Source: Rhizobium phaseoli
GTDB lineage: Bacteria; Pseudomonadota; Alphaproteobacteria; Rhizobiales; Rhizobiaceae
DNA: 64,000 nucleotides
Direction: 5' to 3'
Assembly (NCBI RefSeq): GCF_003985125.1
Contig: NZ_ML133574.1
Location: forward strand, 1-64,000
How positions within the stretch are numbered: the stretch's first letter is position 1; the number at the start of each line of letters is the position of its first letter. The notes beneath the pieces are model-generated. The model saw only the letters and a program-made list of their open reading frames with translations, searched no databases and had not been told where the DNA came from. The position numbers were made by a program, and so were the translations under genes. Positions 26,581 to 36,376 of this stretch are shown piece after piece.

Positions 26581-26695
26581 AGCATGATGCCGAAAAGTGT
26601 GGCTCGGTATTCGGACTACGTCGTGCTCTAACTCTTTAATTTCGAACAGGTTTCAGATTTTAGCCGACTTGGCCTGAAATCGTCCTGTTCCAGCG
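26578..26695. repeat. RIME-type palindromic repeat, copy A
   Basis: The element begins TAGAGCATGATGCCGAAAA, has CTCTAACTCTTTAATTT in the centre, and ends CGTCCTGTTCCAG. It consists of two successive imperfect palindromes, as described for Rhizobium intergenic mosaic elements. A second copy lies at 55452-55566. This copy lies inside the bcs operon, between bcsN and bcsA, and its first TAG is the bcsN stop codon. Confidence 0.8.
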
Positions 26696-26749
26696 AGCGT
26701 GCCCGGGGTGTCGGACGATGCCTCGGCGAGCAATTTCGAAGGAACGTCG

Positions 26750-28942
26750 ATGCGCAAAGCCCGCAGCGTCTTCATATGGGCCCTAGTTTCGTTCTGCATG
26801 ATTGTGCTGATCACCCTGCCGGTTAACCTGCAGACCCAGCTCATCACCAGCATCTCGGTCGTCACGGTGATGGCGCTGATCAAAATCCTGAAGGGCGAGG
26901 GGACGTGGCGCCTGGTGGCGCTTGCTTTCGGCACGTCGATCGTGCTGCGCTACGTCTACTGGCGCACCACCAACACGCTGCCGCCGCTGAACCAGCCTGA
27001 GAATTTCATTCCCGGCCTGCTGCTCTATCTTGCCGAAATGTATAGTGTGGCGATGCTGGCGCTCAGCCTTTTCATCGTCGCCACGCCGCTGCCGCCGCGC
27101 CCATCGCGGGCGGCCAACCCTGGGCGTTTGCCGCATGTCGATGTCTTCGTGCCCTCCTACAACGAGGATGCCGGTCTTCTCGGTAACACCCTTGCTGCCG
27201 CCAAGGCGATGGACTATCCGGCCGACAAGCTGCATGTCTGGCTGCTCGACGACGGCGGCACCTTGCAGAAACGCAATTCCGGCAAGTTGCTGGAGGCGCA
27301 GGCGGCGGCCGCCCGCCACATCGAACTGAAGCAGCTTTGCCAGGATCTTGACGTCACCTATCTCACCCGTGACCGCAACGAGCATGCCAAGGCGGGCAAT
27401 CTCAACAACGGCATGAGACATTCGACGGGCGAACTCATCGCCGTCTTCGATGCGGACCACGCGCCCGCCCGCGACTTTCTGCTCGAGACCGTCGGCTACT
27501 TCGAAGACGATCCGAAGCTCTTCCTCGTCCAGACGCCGCACTTTTTCATCAATCCGGATCCGTTGGAGCGCAACCTGCGCACCTTCGACAAGATGCCGAG
27601 CGAGAACGAGATGTTCTACGGCATCATCCAGCGCGGCCTCGATAAATGGAACGCCGCCTTCTTCTGCGGTTCGGCCGCTGTGCTGAGCCGCAAGGCGCTC
27701 GAATCGCAGAACGGCTTTTCCGGCATCAGCATCACGGAGGATTGCGAGACGGCCTTAGCGCTGCATGGCAGCGGCTGGAACAGTATTTATGTCGACAAGC
27801 CGCTGATCGCCGGTCTGCAGCCGGCCACCTTCGCAAGCTTCATCGGCCAGCGCAGCCGCTGGGCGCAGGGCATGATGCAGATTCTGCGCTTCCGCTTCCC
27901 GCTGTTCAAACGCGGACTGACGATCCCTCAGCGCCTTTGCTACATGTCCTCCACGCTTTTCTGGCTGTTCCCGTTCCCACGCACGATTTTTCTGTTTGCG
28001 CCGCTCTTCTACCTGTTCTTCGATCTGGAGATCTTCACTGCCTCCGGCGGCGAGTTCCTGGCCTATACGCTTGCCTACATGCTCGTGAATCTGATGATGC
28101 AGAACTACCTCTACGGTTCGTTCCGCTGGCCCTGGATTTCCGAACTCTACGAATATGTCCAGACGGTGCATCTGCTGCCGGCTGTCGTCTCCGTCATGCT
28201 CAATCCGAGGAAGCCGACCTTCAAGGTGACCGCCAAGGACGAATCGATTGCCGTCAGCCGCCTGTCGGAGATCAGCCGTCCGTTCTTCGTCATCTTCGCG
28301 GTGCAGATCATTGCGCTCGTCATTACCGTCTACAGGATTTATGCCGAACCCTATAAAGCCGACGTCACGCTCGTCGTCGGCGGATGGAATTTCGTCAACC
28401 TGATCATGGCCGGCTGTGCGTTGGGTGTCGTGTCGGAACGCGGCGAGCGCGCCCTGTCCCGCCGCGTCCGCGTCAACCGGCGCTGCGAATTCGGCGCCAA
28501 CGGCAAATGGTACGCGGCCTCGATCGAAGACGTTTCCGTTCATGGCGCGAGGCTTCACATCTTCAACAAACAGCTGGATGAGATGATGGTCGGCGCCCCC
28601 GGCGAAATCCGCTTCCGGCCCTATAGCGGCGCCGAGTTGGAAACCCTGCCGCTTATCGTCCGCAACATCGAGCCGTCTGGCGATATCAGCAATGTCGGTT
28701 GCCAGTACGTGCCGAAAAGTGCCCTCGACCATCGCCTGATCGCCGACCTGATGTTCGCCAATTCCGGCCAATGGACCGAATTCCAGGCCTCGCGCCGCCG
28801 CAATCCGGGCCTGATCCGCGGCACCATCTGGTTCGCCGGCACGGCGCTCTATCAGACCAGCCGCGGCCTCGTTTACCTCTTCCGCAGCATGCGGCCGGAA
28901 CGGGAGGCACAGCAGCAGGCGGCAAAGGTCAACGCCGGATGA
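26750..28942 (+). CDS. bcsA: Cellulose synthase catalytic subunit
   Basis: BcsA is the inner-membrane GT2 enzyme that polymerises UDP-glucose and translocates the glucan. It has 730 residues with N-terminal and C-terminal membrane helices. Catalytic landmarks are LLDDGG (about 165), DADHAP (about 235), the TED motif in SITEDCETA (about 330), and QRSRWAQGM (about 366). A C-terminal PilZ domain carries SRRVRVNRRCEF (RxxxR) and EDVSVHGARLHI (DxSxxG), so c-di-GMP activation is expected. GAAGGAACGTCG precedes the ATG at 26750. Confidence 0.97.
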   Translation: MRKARSVFIWALVSFCMIVLITLPVNLQTQLITSISVVTVMALIKILKGEGTWRLVALAFGTSIVLRYVYWRTTNTLPPLNQPENFIPGLLLYLAEMYSVAMLALSLFIVATPLPPRPSRAANPGRLPHVDVFVPSYNEDAGLLGNTLAAAKAMDYPADKLHVWLLDDGGTLQKRNSGKLLEAQAAAARHIELKQLCQDLDVTYLTRDRNEHAKAGNLNNGMRHSTGELIAVFDADHAPARDFLLETVGYFEDDPKLFLVQTPHFFINPDPLERNLRTFDKMPSENEMFYGIIQRGLDKWNAAFFCGSAAVLSRKALESQNGFSGISITEDCETALALHGSGWNSIYVDKPLIAGLQPATFASFIGQRSRWAQGMMQILRFRFPLFKRGLTIPQRLCYMSSTLFWLFPFPRTIFLFAPLFYLFFDLEIFTASGGEFLAYTLAYMLVNLMMQNYLYGSFRWPWISELYEYVQTVHLLPAVVSVMLNPRKPTFKVTAKDESIAVSRLSEISRPFFVIFAVQIIALVITVYRIYAEPYKADVTLVVGGWNFVNLIMAGCALGVVSERGERALSRRVRVNRRCEFGANGKWYAASIEDVSVHGARLHIFNKQLDEMMVGAPGEIRFRPYSGAELETLPLIVRNIEPSGDISNVGCQYVPKSALDHRLIADLMFANSGQWTEFQASRRRNPGLIRGTIWFAGTALYQTSRGLVYLFRSMRPEREAQQQAAKVNAG

Positions 28943-31383
28943 AAAGCATCATCGCCGCCTCGCTACTCCTGCTAAGTGCTTCCGCTTTCGCCCAGGCGCA
29001 GACCGCACCCTTCGACATGTCCGGCGAGCGCCCGCCCGGCGCATCCGTTGCCCCGAGACCGACGCCGCCCGCTCAGCCCCCGACAGCACCGGTCCCCGTC
29101 ACGCCTCCCGTGTCCGTCAAACCCGCACCGGTGACACCGACAGCGCCTGCGGCCGTTCCTGCGCCGATCACTGTCCAGCCACAGCCGGCGCCCCAGCCGG
29201 GCGCGACAACAAATGCCGCCTCGCAGCCGAAGCCCCGCGATATCACGCACTATCTGGTGCCCTTTTCGAAATTCAGCCTCGGCGGCGAATACGACCGCCG
29301 CTCATGGTCTGTCTATCTGACGCCCGAGCAGGCGGCGGCGAAGGCAAGTTTCACCTTCGCCTATCAGAATTCGATCGTCGTCGCGCCCGAGGCCTCGGCG
29401 CTGACCGTCTATCTCAACAATCGCCCGATCGGCCAGCAGCGCATCGGCTCGCCGGACGGTCCATCGGCCGTCACGTTCGCGGTTCCCCCGGGTCTGCTGC
29501 AGCCGGGCGCCAACCTCGTCACCTTCGAAGCCGATCAGCGCCATCGCACCGATTGCAGCATTCAATCCACCTACGAACTCTGGTCGAATATCGACCCGGC
29601 CGGAACCTATCTGAGCTTTGCCGGCGGGAATGCCGAGGAACTCTCGAGCGCCGACGCAATCCGCGCCATCGGCGTCGACGGCACCGGCAGGACGGAGTTC
29701 GATATCGTCGTCCCGGCGCTGGAGCAGCCGGGAACCACCAAGCCGCTGCTGCGGCTGGCGCAGGGCCTGTCGGTGCTGAGCAGCATGCCGAACCAGATCT
29801 TTGCCTTCAACAGCGCTTCGCTTCCGGCCGCCGGTCCGGGCAGGCTCGGCGTGCTCGTCGGCACCGCCGCCGAGCTGCGGCCGCTCTTTCCCGAGCTGCC
29901 GCCCGCCGCCGAAAGTGCGCCGCTCGCCGCTTTCGTTACCGATCCGCGCAGCGGTTCGCCGGTGCTTCTCATCAGCGGTCCTTCCTGGCAGGCGGTCTCC
30001 TCGGCGATCGATACGATCGTCTCGCCGGTGGATAGGCCTGCCGATGTCCGCCGCGACGAGCTGACCACCGAACGCTGGAGCGCACCGAACGCGCCGCTGA
30101 TCTTTTCCGATACCAGCATTGCCTTGTCCCAGCTCGGCGTAAAAACCACCGAATTCTCCGGCCGCCGGTTCCGAACCAGCTTCAATGTCGCCGTGCCCGC
30201 GGATTTTTATGCCAATGCCTATGGCGAGGCGAAGGTACTGCTCGACGCTGCCTATACCGACAAGGTTCTGCCGGGCAGCCACATCGATATCTACGTCAAC
30301 GACAACATCGCCTCCACAGTGCCGCTCACCTCGACGACAGGCGGCATTCTCCGCCATCTGCCGATCCGGGTAACGATGCACCACTTCAAGCCGGGTCTGA
30401 ACACCGTGGCGATCGAGGCGATCCTGACGACCAAGGGTGATGCCGCCTGCGCGCCGGGCAGCAGCGCCGATGCCAATGCGCGCTTTGCCCTGTTCGATAC
30501 CTCCGAATTGCACATCCCGGATTTTGCCCGCGTCGGTCAGCGTCCGAATCTGGCCGCAATGGCCGGCACGGCTTATCCCTACAGTCGAGCTTCCGAACCG
30601 ACGCCGCTCTTCATCGACCGCACCGACGCCGACACGCTCTCGGCCGCCGCTACGCTGCTCGGCCAGATGGCGATCATGGCCGGCCATCCGATCGCCGTCG
30701 AAAGCGTGGCTTCGCCGAATACGATCGGCGATCGCGACGCCATTTTCATCGGCTCGATCTCACAGATGCCGGCGACCGCCTTGACGCAGGCCAATGTCTC
30801 CACGGCCAGCCAGGCTTCGTGGCGTCCCGTGGTCGATGCGCAGCCCGGCGTCGTTGATACCGGTGCTGCATTTGAGCAATGGAATTCCAAAGTCAGCGGC
30901 GGTCTGTTGCGCGGACAGATTACCGCCTTCCGCGAATGGGTGGGACGTAATTTCGACATTACCCGCAGTTCGCTGCAATTCATCCCCGGGGCCGAGGAGA
31001 TCTTCACGCCGCCAAATCTGGCCACGCTGCTGGTTGCCCAGGGCTCCAGTCCTGCGGGCACCGGCGCATGGACCGTGGTGACGGCGCCCTCGTCGAAAGA
31101 TCTGCGCGAGGGACTGGAGGTCCTCACTGCGCAGATGAACTGGCCACAGCTATCCGGCCACATCACCACCTATTCGAGCAAGACGGCCAAGATCGAGACG
31201 GTCCCCGTCACCCGCTTCGATTTCGTGCCCTCCACACCCTGGTCGATCTCCAACTATCGTCTGATCGCCGCCAATTGGTTGTCGACGAACATTCTCTCCT
31301 ACGCTTTCCTGCTCGTGACCTTCCTGCTGCTGATCGGCATCACCACATCGCGCATGCTGAAAAATCTGGGCCGGTCGAAATGA
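28939..31383 (+). CDS. bcsB: Cellulose synthase periplasmic subunit BcsB
   Basis: BcsB is the periplasmic carbohydrate-binding partner of BcsA, anchored by one C-terminal helix. The start MKSIIAASLLLLSASAFAQ is a signal peptide, followed by a Pro-rich stretch. VYLNNRPIGQQRIG and LVTFEADQRHRTDC are typical of the first binding domain, and SYAFLLVTFLLLIGITTSRM is the membrane anchor. It has 814 residues. It overlaps the bcsA stop by 4 bases (ATGA), indicating coupling. Confidence 0.95.
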   Translation: MKSIIAASLLLLSASAFAQAQTAPFDMSGERPPGASVAPRPTPPAQPPTAPVPVTPPVSVKPAPVTPTAPAAVPAPITVQPQPAPQPGATTNAASQPKPRDITHYLVPFSKFSLGGEYDRRSWSVYLTPEQAAAKASFTFAYQNSIVVAPEASALTVYLNNRPIGQQRIGSPDGPSAVTFAVPPGLLQPGANLVTFEADQRHRTDCSIQSTYELWSNIDPAGTYLSFAGGNAEELSSADAIRAIGVDGTGRTEFDIVVPALEQPGTTKPLLRLAQGLSVLSSMPNQIFAFNSASLPAAGPGRLGVLVGTAAELRPLFPELPPAAESAPLAAFVTDPRSGSPVLLISGPSWQAVSSAIDTIVSPVDRPADVRRDELTTERWSAPNAPLIFSDTSIALSQLGVKTTEFSGRRFRTSFNVAVPADFYANAYGEAKVLLDAAYTDKVLPGSHIDIYVNDNIASTVPLTSTTGGILRHLPIRVTMHHFKPGLNTVAIEAILTTKGDAACAPGSSADANARFALFDTSELHIPDFARVGQRPNLAAMAGTAYPYSRASEPTPLFIDRTDADTLSAAATLLGQMAIMAGHPIAVESVASPNTIGDRDAIFIGSISQMPATALTQANVSTASQASWRPVVDAQPGVVDTGAAFEQWNSKVSGGLLRGQITAFREWVGRNFDITRSSLQFIPGAEEIFTPPNLATLLVAQGSSPAGTGAWTVVTAPSSKDLREGLEVLTAQMNWPQLSGHITTYSSKTAKIETVPVTRFDFVPSTPWSISNYRLIAANWLSTNILSYAFLLVTFLLLIGITTSRMLKNLGRSK

Positions 31384-32426
31384 GGTTGTGGCGCGCGCTC
31401 CTCGTTGCGGCGACGGCCATGCTCGCGCCCGCAATCCCGCCGGCCGTCGCCCAGCAGGCGATGATCAATGCCGATGCATGGTCCGCCTACAAGTCGAAGT
31501 TTCTCGATCCGAGCGGTCGTATCATCGATAACGGCAACGGCAATATCAGCCACAGCGAGGGGCAGGGCTATGGCATGCTGCTCGCCTATCTCTCGGCAAG
31601 CCCCGCCGATTTCGAGCAGATCTGGTATTTTACCCGCACCGAACTCTTGTTGCGCGACGATGGCCTGGCCGTGTGGAAATGGGATCCGAACGTCAAGCCG
31701 CATGTCACCGACACCAACAATGCCACCGACGGCGATATGCTGATCGCCTATGCGCTGGCGCTTGCCGGCACTCAGTGGAACCGCAACGACTATATCCTGG
31801 CCGCCTCCCGTATGGCCGAGGCGCTGCTCGCCAAAACAGTCGCGCGCTCGGCCGGCCAAATGCTGCTGCTGCCGGGCAGCGAAGGTTTCACCGCCGCTGA
31901 CCGCAAGGACGGCCCCGTCGTCAACCCTTCCTACTGGATCTATGAGGCAATTCCGGTGATGGCCGCACTTGCCCCGTCGGATGCCTGGAAAGAGCTGTCG
32001 GATGATGGCGTCGCATTGTTGAAGACGATGCAGTTCGGTCCGCGCAAGCTTCCTGCCGAATGGGTCAGCCTCAGCGGCCCGCCGCGACCGGCGGAGGGTT
32101 TCGACGCCGAATTCGCCTATAACGCCCTTCGCATTCCGCTCTATCTCGCGCGTGGCGGCATCACGGACAAGGCGCTGCTGACCCGCCTCAGAAAGGGCAT
32201 GTCGCAGGATGGCATTCCAGCCACCATCGATCTGACCACCGGCCGGCCGAAGACCGTGTTGTCAGACCCCGGTTATAGAATTGTTAACGATGTTGTGGCC
32301 TGTGTTGTCGATGGGACCAAGCTGCCGAGCTCGGCGCTGCAGTTTGCACCCACACTCTATTATCCGTCCACGCTTCAACTGCTGGGGCTGGCCTATATCG
32401 GGGAGAAGCATCCGGAGTGTCTGTGA
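31380..32426 (+). CDS. bcsZ: Periplasmic endoglucanase, GH8
   Basis: BcsZ cleaves beta-1,4-glucan in the periplasm and is needed for orderly cellulose export in many bacteria (CelC in Rhizobium). A signal peptide is followed by SEGQGYGMLLAYLS with the general-acid Glu, then NNATDGDMLIAYALALAGTQW, the GH8 signature with the catalytic Asp. The length is 348 residues. It overlaps the bcsB stop by 4 bases. Confidence 0.95.
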   Translation: MRLWRALLVAATAMLAPAIPPAVAQQAMINADAWSAYKSKFLDPSGRIIDNGNGNISHSEGQGYGMLLAYLSASPADFEQIWYFTRTELLLRDDGLAVWKWDPNVKPHVTDTNNATDGDMLIAYALALAGTQWNRNDYILAASRMAEALLAKTVARSAGQMLLLPGSEGFTAADRKDGPVVNPSYWIYEAIPVMAALAPSDAWKELSDDGVALLKTMQFGPRKLPAEWVSLSGPPRPAEGFDAEFAYNALRIPLYLARGGITDKALLTRLRKGMSQDGIPATIDLTTGRPKTVLSDPGYRIVNDVVACVVDGTKLPSSALQFAPTLYYPSTLQLLGLAYIGEKHPECL

Positions 32427-34750
32427 AGTCTTCTCTCGTGGCGATTTCAGCGGCAGCCGTGGTAGCGACCCTCGTCACCGGGCTGAAGGATCGCGCCGCT
32501 ATGCAGGAAAGGTTCGGCATTCCCGCCGTCAAGCCGGCGCCGGATCTGATGATGATGGGCCGCATCAAGCCGACCGACGCTCCTGCCGGCAATGCAAACG
32601 TCAATGCCGAGGCCGTCGCGGACAAGATCGAGGCGATCACCTCTCCGCAGCCGCCCGCACGGGACACGCCTGAGCCGAACGTCGCAAAGGAGCCACCTGC
32701 AGCACCTCAAGCTGAGGGATCTCAGGCAGCCGGTCAATCGGCGCCGGTCCCTCCGGCGATCGTCACCGAGCCGCCGGCGCGGCAACAGGCGGCAGCGCCG
32801 CCACAGCCTGACGTCGATGAAAGCGCGCTTCGCTATTTTGCCAGCCGCGGCGACAAGGTGCGCCTGCAGGCTGAAATCTCCCGCCTGCAGGCGCTCTATC
32901 CGAACTGGGTTCCGCCGGCCGATCCGCTGGCTGTGCCGCAAAACGGCGACAAACAGCTCGAAGCCATGTGGAAACTCTATTCCGATGGCCGCTATGCGGA
33001 ACTGCGCAAGGCGATTGCCGACCGGCAGGCCGCCGATGCCGGATGGCAGCCGCCGACCGATCTGCTCGATCGGCTTGATGTCGCTGAGGCCCGCGCCCGT
33101 CTCATCAACGCGTCGGATCTCAAGCAATATGCGACTGTGGTCGATATTGGCGCGGCGACGCCAAGCCTGCTGACCTGCAGCGAGGTGGATGTCCTCTGGC
33201 GCGTCGCCGAAGCCTTCGTTCGCACCGAGCGGTCGCAGCGCGGCCAGGATGCCTATGCCTATATACTGAAGAATTGCGGCGATCCGGCCGAACGCCGGGC
33301 GACAGTCGAAAAGGCCTCGACGCTGCTTGACTATCAGCCCATGCAGGCGCTGCTGGCGCTGGAGAAGTCGGCAGCCGACGGCGGCAAGGAATTCGACGCG
33401 ATCCGCGACAACCTCGCCCGACGCTTCGTGGCCGAGAGCAATGAGAATCCGAGGCTTGCCATCGCGCCGAGTTACATCGCTCGCCTCGAAAAACTGGCGG
33501 AAAGCGAAGGTCTCGCCTCCGATGCGCTGCTGCTCGGCTGGTACCAGCTTCGCCGCAACAACCCTGCCGATGCCGAGAAGTGGTTTCGCGCGGCCCGAGC
33601 CAAGGAGAATACGGCAGTCGCTTCGCAAGGCCTGGCGCTGGCGCTGATCGCAGGCAGGGCGCCTCAGGAGGCCGAGGACGTGATGTTCCGCTGGCGCGCC
33701 GATTCCGACGATGCGACATCGACCTATCTTGCCGCAACCGCCAATCTGATGGCGCTGCAGCCGCCGGCCGATCTTGCCGAAGATGTGTTGCATCGTATCG
33801 CGGCCGAGGTCATCGCCCGCAAATATGTGCCGACGGCGCAGCAGTTCGGCTGGTATGCACGCTCGCTCAACCAGTTCCAGACCGCCGCGCGCTGGTTCGA
33901 AACCGCGCTTGCGTGGAAACCGGACGACGAACCGTCCGCCTATGGCCTTGCCGTTACCAGAGAGCAGCTGAACGACCGCAAGGGCGTGCTCGACCTCCAA
34001 CGCGCCTGGGCCGGCCGGTCGGCGCGCATTGCCAAGCTCGAAGACACGCTGGTGTCGAATGCCGGCGCGCAGCCGGCAACGCCGCCGCTTGCCCCGCACC
34101 AGCCGGTTCAGCCGGCGGAGCCGCCGCTGCCCCCGGCCGCTTCAACGCAGCCGGAGCCGGAAGTCTCCGTTCGCGTCACAAGGCCGGCGATGCAGACGGT
34201 GGCGGTTGAGCGCGGTCCGCGCCGGGCGCGGGGCTGCGCGACGACCATCGACGCCGGACAACTCGGGCCGTCCGAGGCGCTGTCGCGCGGCTGGTGCCTG
34301 ATGGAGATCAACCGGCCGATGGAGGCGATCCCGGCCTTCGAGACGGCTTTGCAGAGCCCGGTCCGCAAGATCCGCGAAGACGCCGCCTATGGTCAGAGCC
34401 TTGCCTATCTGCGCGCCGGTCTCTCCAACAATGCTGCCGTCGCGGCAACCAAGGCGCCGCAAAGCCGCCAGCGCGCTGCCGAACTGCAGGTTGCGATCCT
34501 CGCCGATCGTGCACTGCAGGCCTTCGACGCCGGCCGCTATCGCGAAACCCTCATCTATCTCGATCAGCGCGCCCAGCTGCAGCAGGAGCGCATCGATCTG
34601 ATGGTTCTGCGCGGCTACAGCTATCTCAATCTGAAAATGTACGATGATGCGGGCCGCATCTTCGAAGCTGCAGCTGCGACCGGCAACCGTGACGCCACCC
34701 GCGGCCTCGCCGATCTGCGGAAGGTCACCCATCCCGATGTCAACGACTGA
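32423..34750 (+). CDS. Large TPR protein of the cellulose operon
   Basis: The 775-residue protein starts with a hydrophobic segment (SSLVAISAAAVVATLVTG), then a Pro/Ala/Gln-rich stretch, then many helical repeats of TPR/Sel1 type (for example YQLRRNNPADAEKWFRAARA, YARSLNQFQTAARWFETALA). A second Pro-rich linker is followed by more repeats. It takes the BcsC position but lacks a C-terminal beta-barrel and is shorter than BcsC. The GTG at 32423 has GGAG 5 bases upstream and overlaps bcsZ by 4 bases. I infer a periplasmic scaffold role in cellulose export. Confidence 0.8.
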   Translation: MKSSLVAISAAAVVATLVTGLKDRAAMQERFGIPAVKPAPDLMMMGRIKPTDAPAGNANVNAEAVADKIEAITSPQPPARDTPEPNVAKEPPAAPQAEGSQAAGQSAPVPPAIVTEPPARQQAAAPPQPDVDESALRYFASRGDKVRLQAEISRLQALYPNWVPPADPLAVPQNGDKQLEAMWKLYSDGRYAELRKAIADRQAADAGWQPPTDLLDRLDVAEARARLINASDLKQYATVVDIGAATPSLLTCSEVDVLWRVAEAFVRTERSQRGQDAYAYILKNCGDPAERRATVEKASTLLDYQPMQALLALEKSAADGGKEFDAIRDNLARRFVAESNENPRLAIAPSYIARLEKLAESEGLASDALLLGWYQLRRNNPADAEKWFRAARAKENTAVASQGLALALIAGRAPQEAEDVMFRWRADSDDATSTYLAATANLMALQPPADLAEDVLHRIAAEVIARKYVPTAQQFGWYARSLNQFQTAARWFETALAWKPDDEPSAYGLAVTREQLNDRKGVLDLQRAWAGRSARIAKLEDTLVSNAGAQPATPPLAPHQPVQPAEPPLPPAASTQPEPEVSVRVTRPAMQTVAVERGPRRARGCATTIDAGQLGPSEALSRGWCLMEINRPMEAIPAFETALQSPVRKIREDAAYGQSLAYLRAGLSNNAAVAATKAPQSRQRAAELQVAILADRALQAFDAGRYRETLIYLDQRAQLQQERIDLMVLRGYSYLNLKMYDDAGRIFEAAAATGNRDATRGLADLRKVTHPDVND

Positions 34751-34816
34751 CGTTGACGCCGCCGCCACTCTCCGCTACTCGCCTGCCTACCCCCTCGCCC
34801 TCGCAAGGAACCACCC

Positions 34817-35485
34817 GTGTCCGCTCTCCACGACGTCCTCGACAGGTCTTATGATGCATTCCTCTTCGATATGGACGGAACGCTGCTGAATTCCATAGCC
34901 GTCGTCGAACGGGTCTGGAGCGAATGGGCAAGGCGCCATGGTCTGGAGCCGGAGGTCTTCCTGAAGACGATCCACGGTATCCGTGCCTCCGACGTGATCC
35001 GCGGGCTCGGCCTGCCGGGCGTCGATCCGGCCCACGAGGCGGATCTGCTGCTCGCCGAGGAGATGGAGGATGTGTCCGGCATCGTCGAGATCCCGGACGC
35101 CGTCCGCTTCCTGAACGCCATTCCCGAAGACCGATGGGCGATCGTCACCTCGGCGCCGATCGAGCTCGCCGGGCGCCGCATGGCCGCCGCCGGCATCCCG
35201 ATGCCGAAGGTCATCGTCAGCGGTGGAGAGGTCAAATCGGGCAAGCCCAGCCCGGAAGGCTATCTGCTCGGCGCAAACCGTCTCGGCGTCGATCCGACGA
35301 GATGTCTGGTTTTCGAAGACGCAGTTGCCGGCATCCTTGCCGGCGAGGCGGCTGGCGCCGATGTCACTGTCATCACCGAAACTCACGCCACGCCGTTCGA
35401 AACGCCGCATTTCTCGATTGCCAACTATCAGGCATGGCAGCCCCGCCAGACCGCCGAAGGGCGGCTGAAGATCGCCGCGATCTGA
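34817..35485 (+). CDS. HAD-superfamily phosphatase
   Basis: This is a subfamily IA HAD hydrolase of 222 residues. Motif I is FLFDMDGTLLNS (nucleophile Asp), motif II is in WAIVTSAP, motif III has the Lys in KSGKPSPEGY, and motif IV is LVFEDAVAGILAG. It resembles small sugar-phosphate phosphatases. The GTG start has AAGGAACCACCC upstream. It follows the TPR gene after 66 bases and may be read through from the bcs operon. The substrate is unknown. Confidence 0.88.
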   Translation: MSALHDVLDRSYDAFLFDMDGTLLNSIAVVERVWSEWARRHGLEPEVFLKTIHGIRASDVIRGLGLPGVDPAHEADLLLAEEMEDVSGIVEIPDAVRFLNAIPEDRWAIVTSAPIELAGRRMAAAGIPMPKVIVSGGEVKSGKPSPEGYLLGANRLGVDPTRCLVFEDAVAGILAGEAAGADVTVITETHATPFETPHFSIANYQAWQPRQTAEGRLKIAAI

Positions 35486-35535
35486 TTGTTGCCAGCCGAA
35501 CTGCTTCCTTTTTGTGGGAGGCCGGTTTTTTCCGC

Positions 35536-35564
35536 TTGCATTGCACGCGCTGAAAATCTAAACG
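35536..35564 (+). promoter_or_regulatory. Candidate promoter for tRNA-Pro
   Basis: TTGCAT (35536-35541) and TAAACG (35559-35564) are separated by 17 bases. The -10 is a weak match. The expected start point would fall about 15 bases before the tRNA 5' end, which fits. Confidence 0.4.
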
Positions 35565-35585
35565 AAGCAAGCCGTTTCGGCAGGT

Positions 35586-35662
<77 letters not shown>

Positions 35663-35743
35663 TTTATCCCCTTGAAATCCCAGTCAAAATATCAGCTTTC
35701 GTGGTGGGCACGGCGGGTGTGCCGCGCAAAAGAACGTGGGCCG

Positions 35744-36376
35744 TCAGTGCGGTTTCTGCGCGATTGCGATCATCGATTTCGCCAGGAGTGGAATCCTTCC
35801 GACATATTCGAAGTCGACGTCTTCGAAACCTGTTTCATGCAACAGCGTGCTGAGCGTTTCCGGCGACCAGAATTTAATATGACCGTGGTCCTTCAGCGGC
35901 ATGAAGTGGTCATCCATCTTTCCGCTCACGGCGAGCGCCAGATTTTTCCAGTAACCGTGAAAAGGCGTAGAGACGACGGCGATGCCGCCCGGTTTTACCA
36001 GGTCGTACATGGTCGCCGTGAAAGCCTTGGGGTCGTATACATGTTCTACCACCTCCAGGCTGATCACCGCGTCGAAGGTGCCGTAGCGGCTGGAAAGATC
36101 TTCGTATCCGGAGCCGATTTCCAGCGGAAGATTGGGATGGACCGCTCTCGCTTTCGCGATGCCGTCTTCCGACGGATCGACGCCGACGACATCATAGCCT
36201 TTGGCCGCCAGTACGGAGGCAGCGCCGCCGGTGCCGCAACCGAGGTCGAAGACCGCTGTTTCGTTCGCCTCCTGGAAACTGTTTTCAAGAACATCGACGA
36301 CAGTCGGCAAGATATAAGAATGAGCAGTCGCCGGCTTGGCGTGAATATAGGTAGTCGCGTCTAGCTCGATAGACAT
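35744..36376 (-). CDS. SAM-dependent class I methyltransferase
   Basis: The 210-residue protein contains AVFDLGCGTGGAASVLAAKG (motif I), YDVVGVDPSEDGIAKAR (motif II) and FDAVISLEVVEHVYDP, with VKPGGIAVVSTPFHGYWKN later. It resembles UbiG/Methyltransf_11-type enzymes. AGGAGGTGAA lies directly before the ATG. It reads toward the tRNA and stands alone. The substrate is unknown. Confidence 0.87.
   Translation of the reverse strand: MSIELDATTYIHAKPATAHSYILPTVVDVLENSFQEANETAVFDLGCGTGGAASVLAAKGYDVVGVDPSEDGIAKARAVHPNLPLEIGSGYEDLSSRYGTFDAVISLEVVEHVYDPKAFTATMYDLVKPGGIAVVSTPFHGYWKNLALAVSGKMDDHFMPLKDHGHIKFWSPETLSTLLHETGFEDVDFEYVGRIPLLAKSMIAIAQKPH

Noticed and set aside
32447..34099. A 550-residue open frame on the minus strand
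   Set aside because: It is antisense to the TPR protein, very Arg-rich and without a plausible start site.
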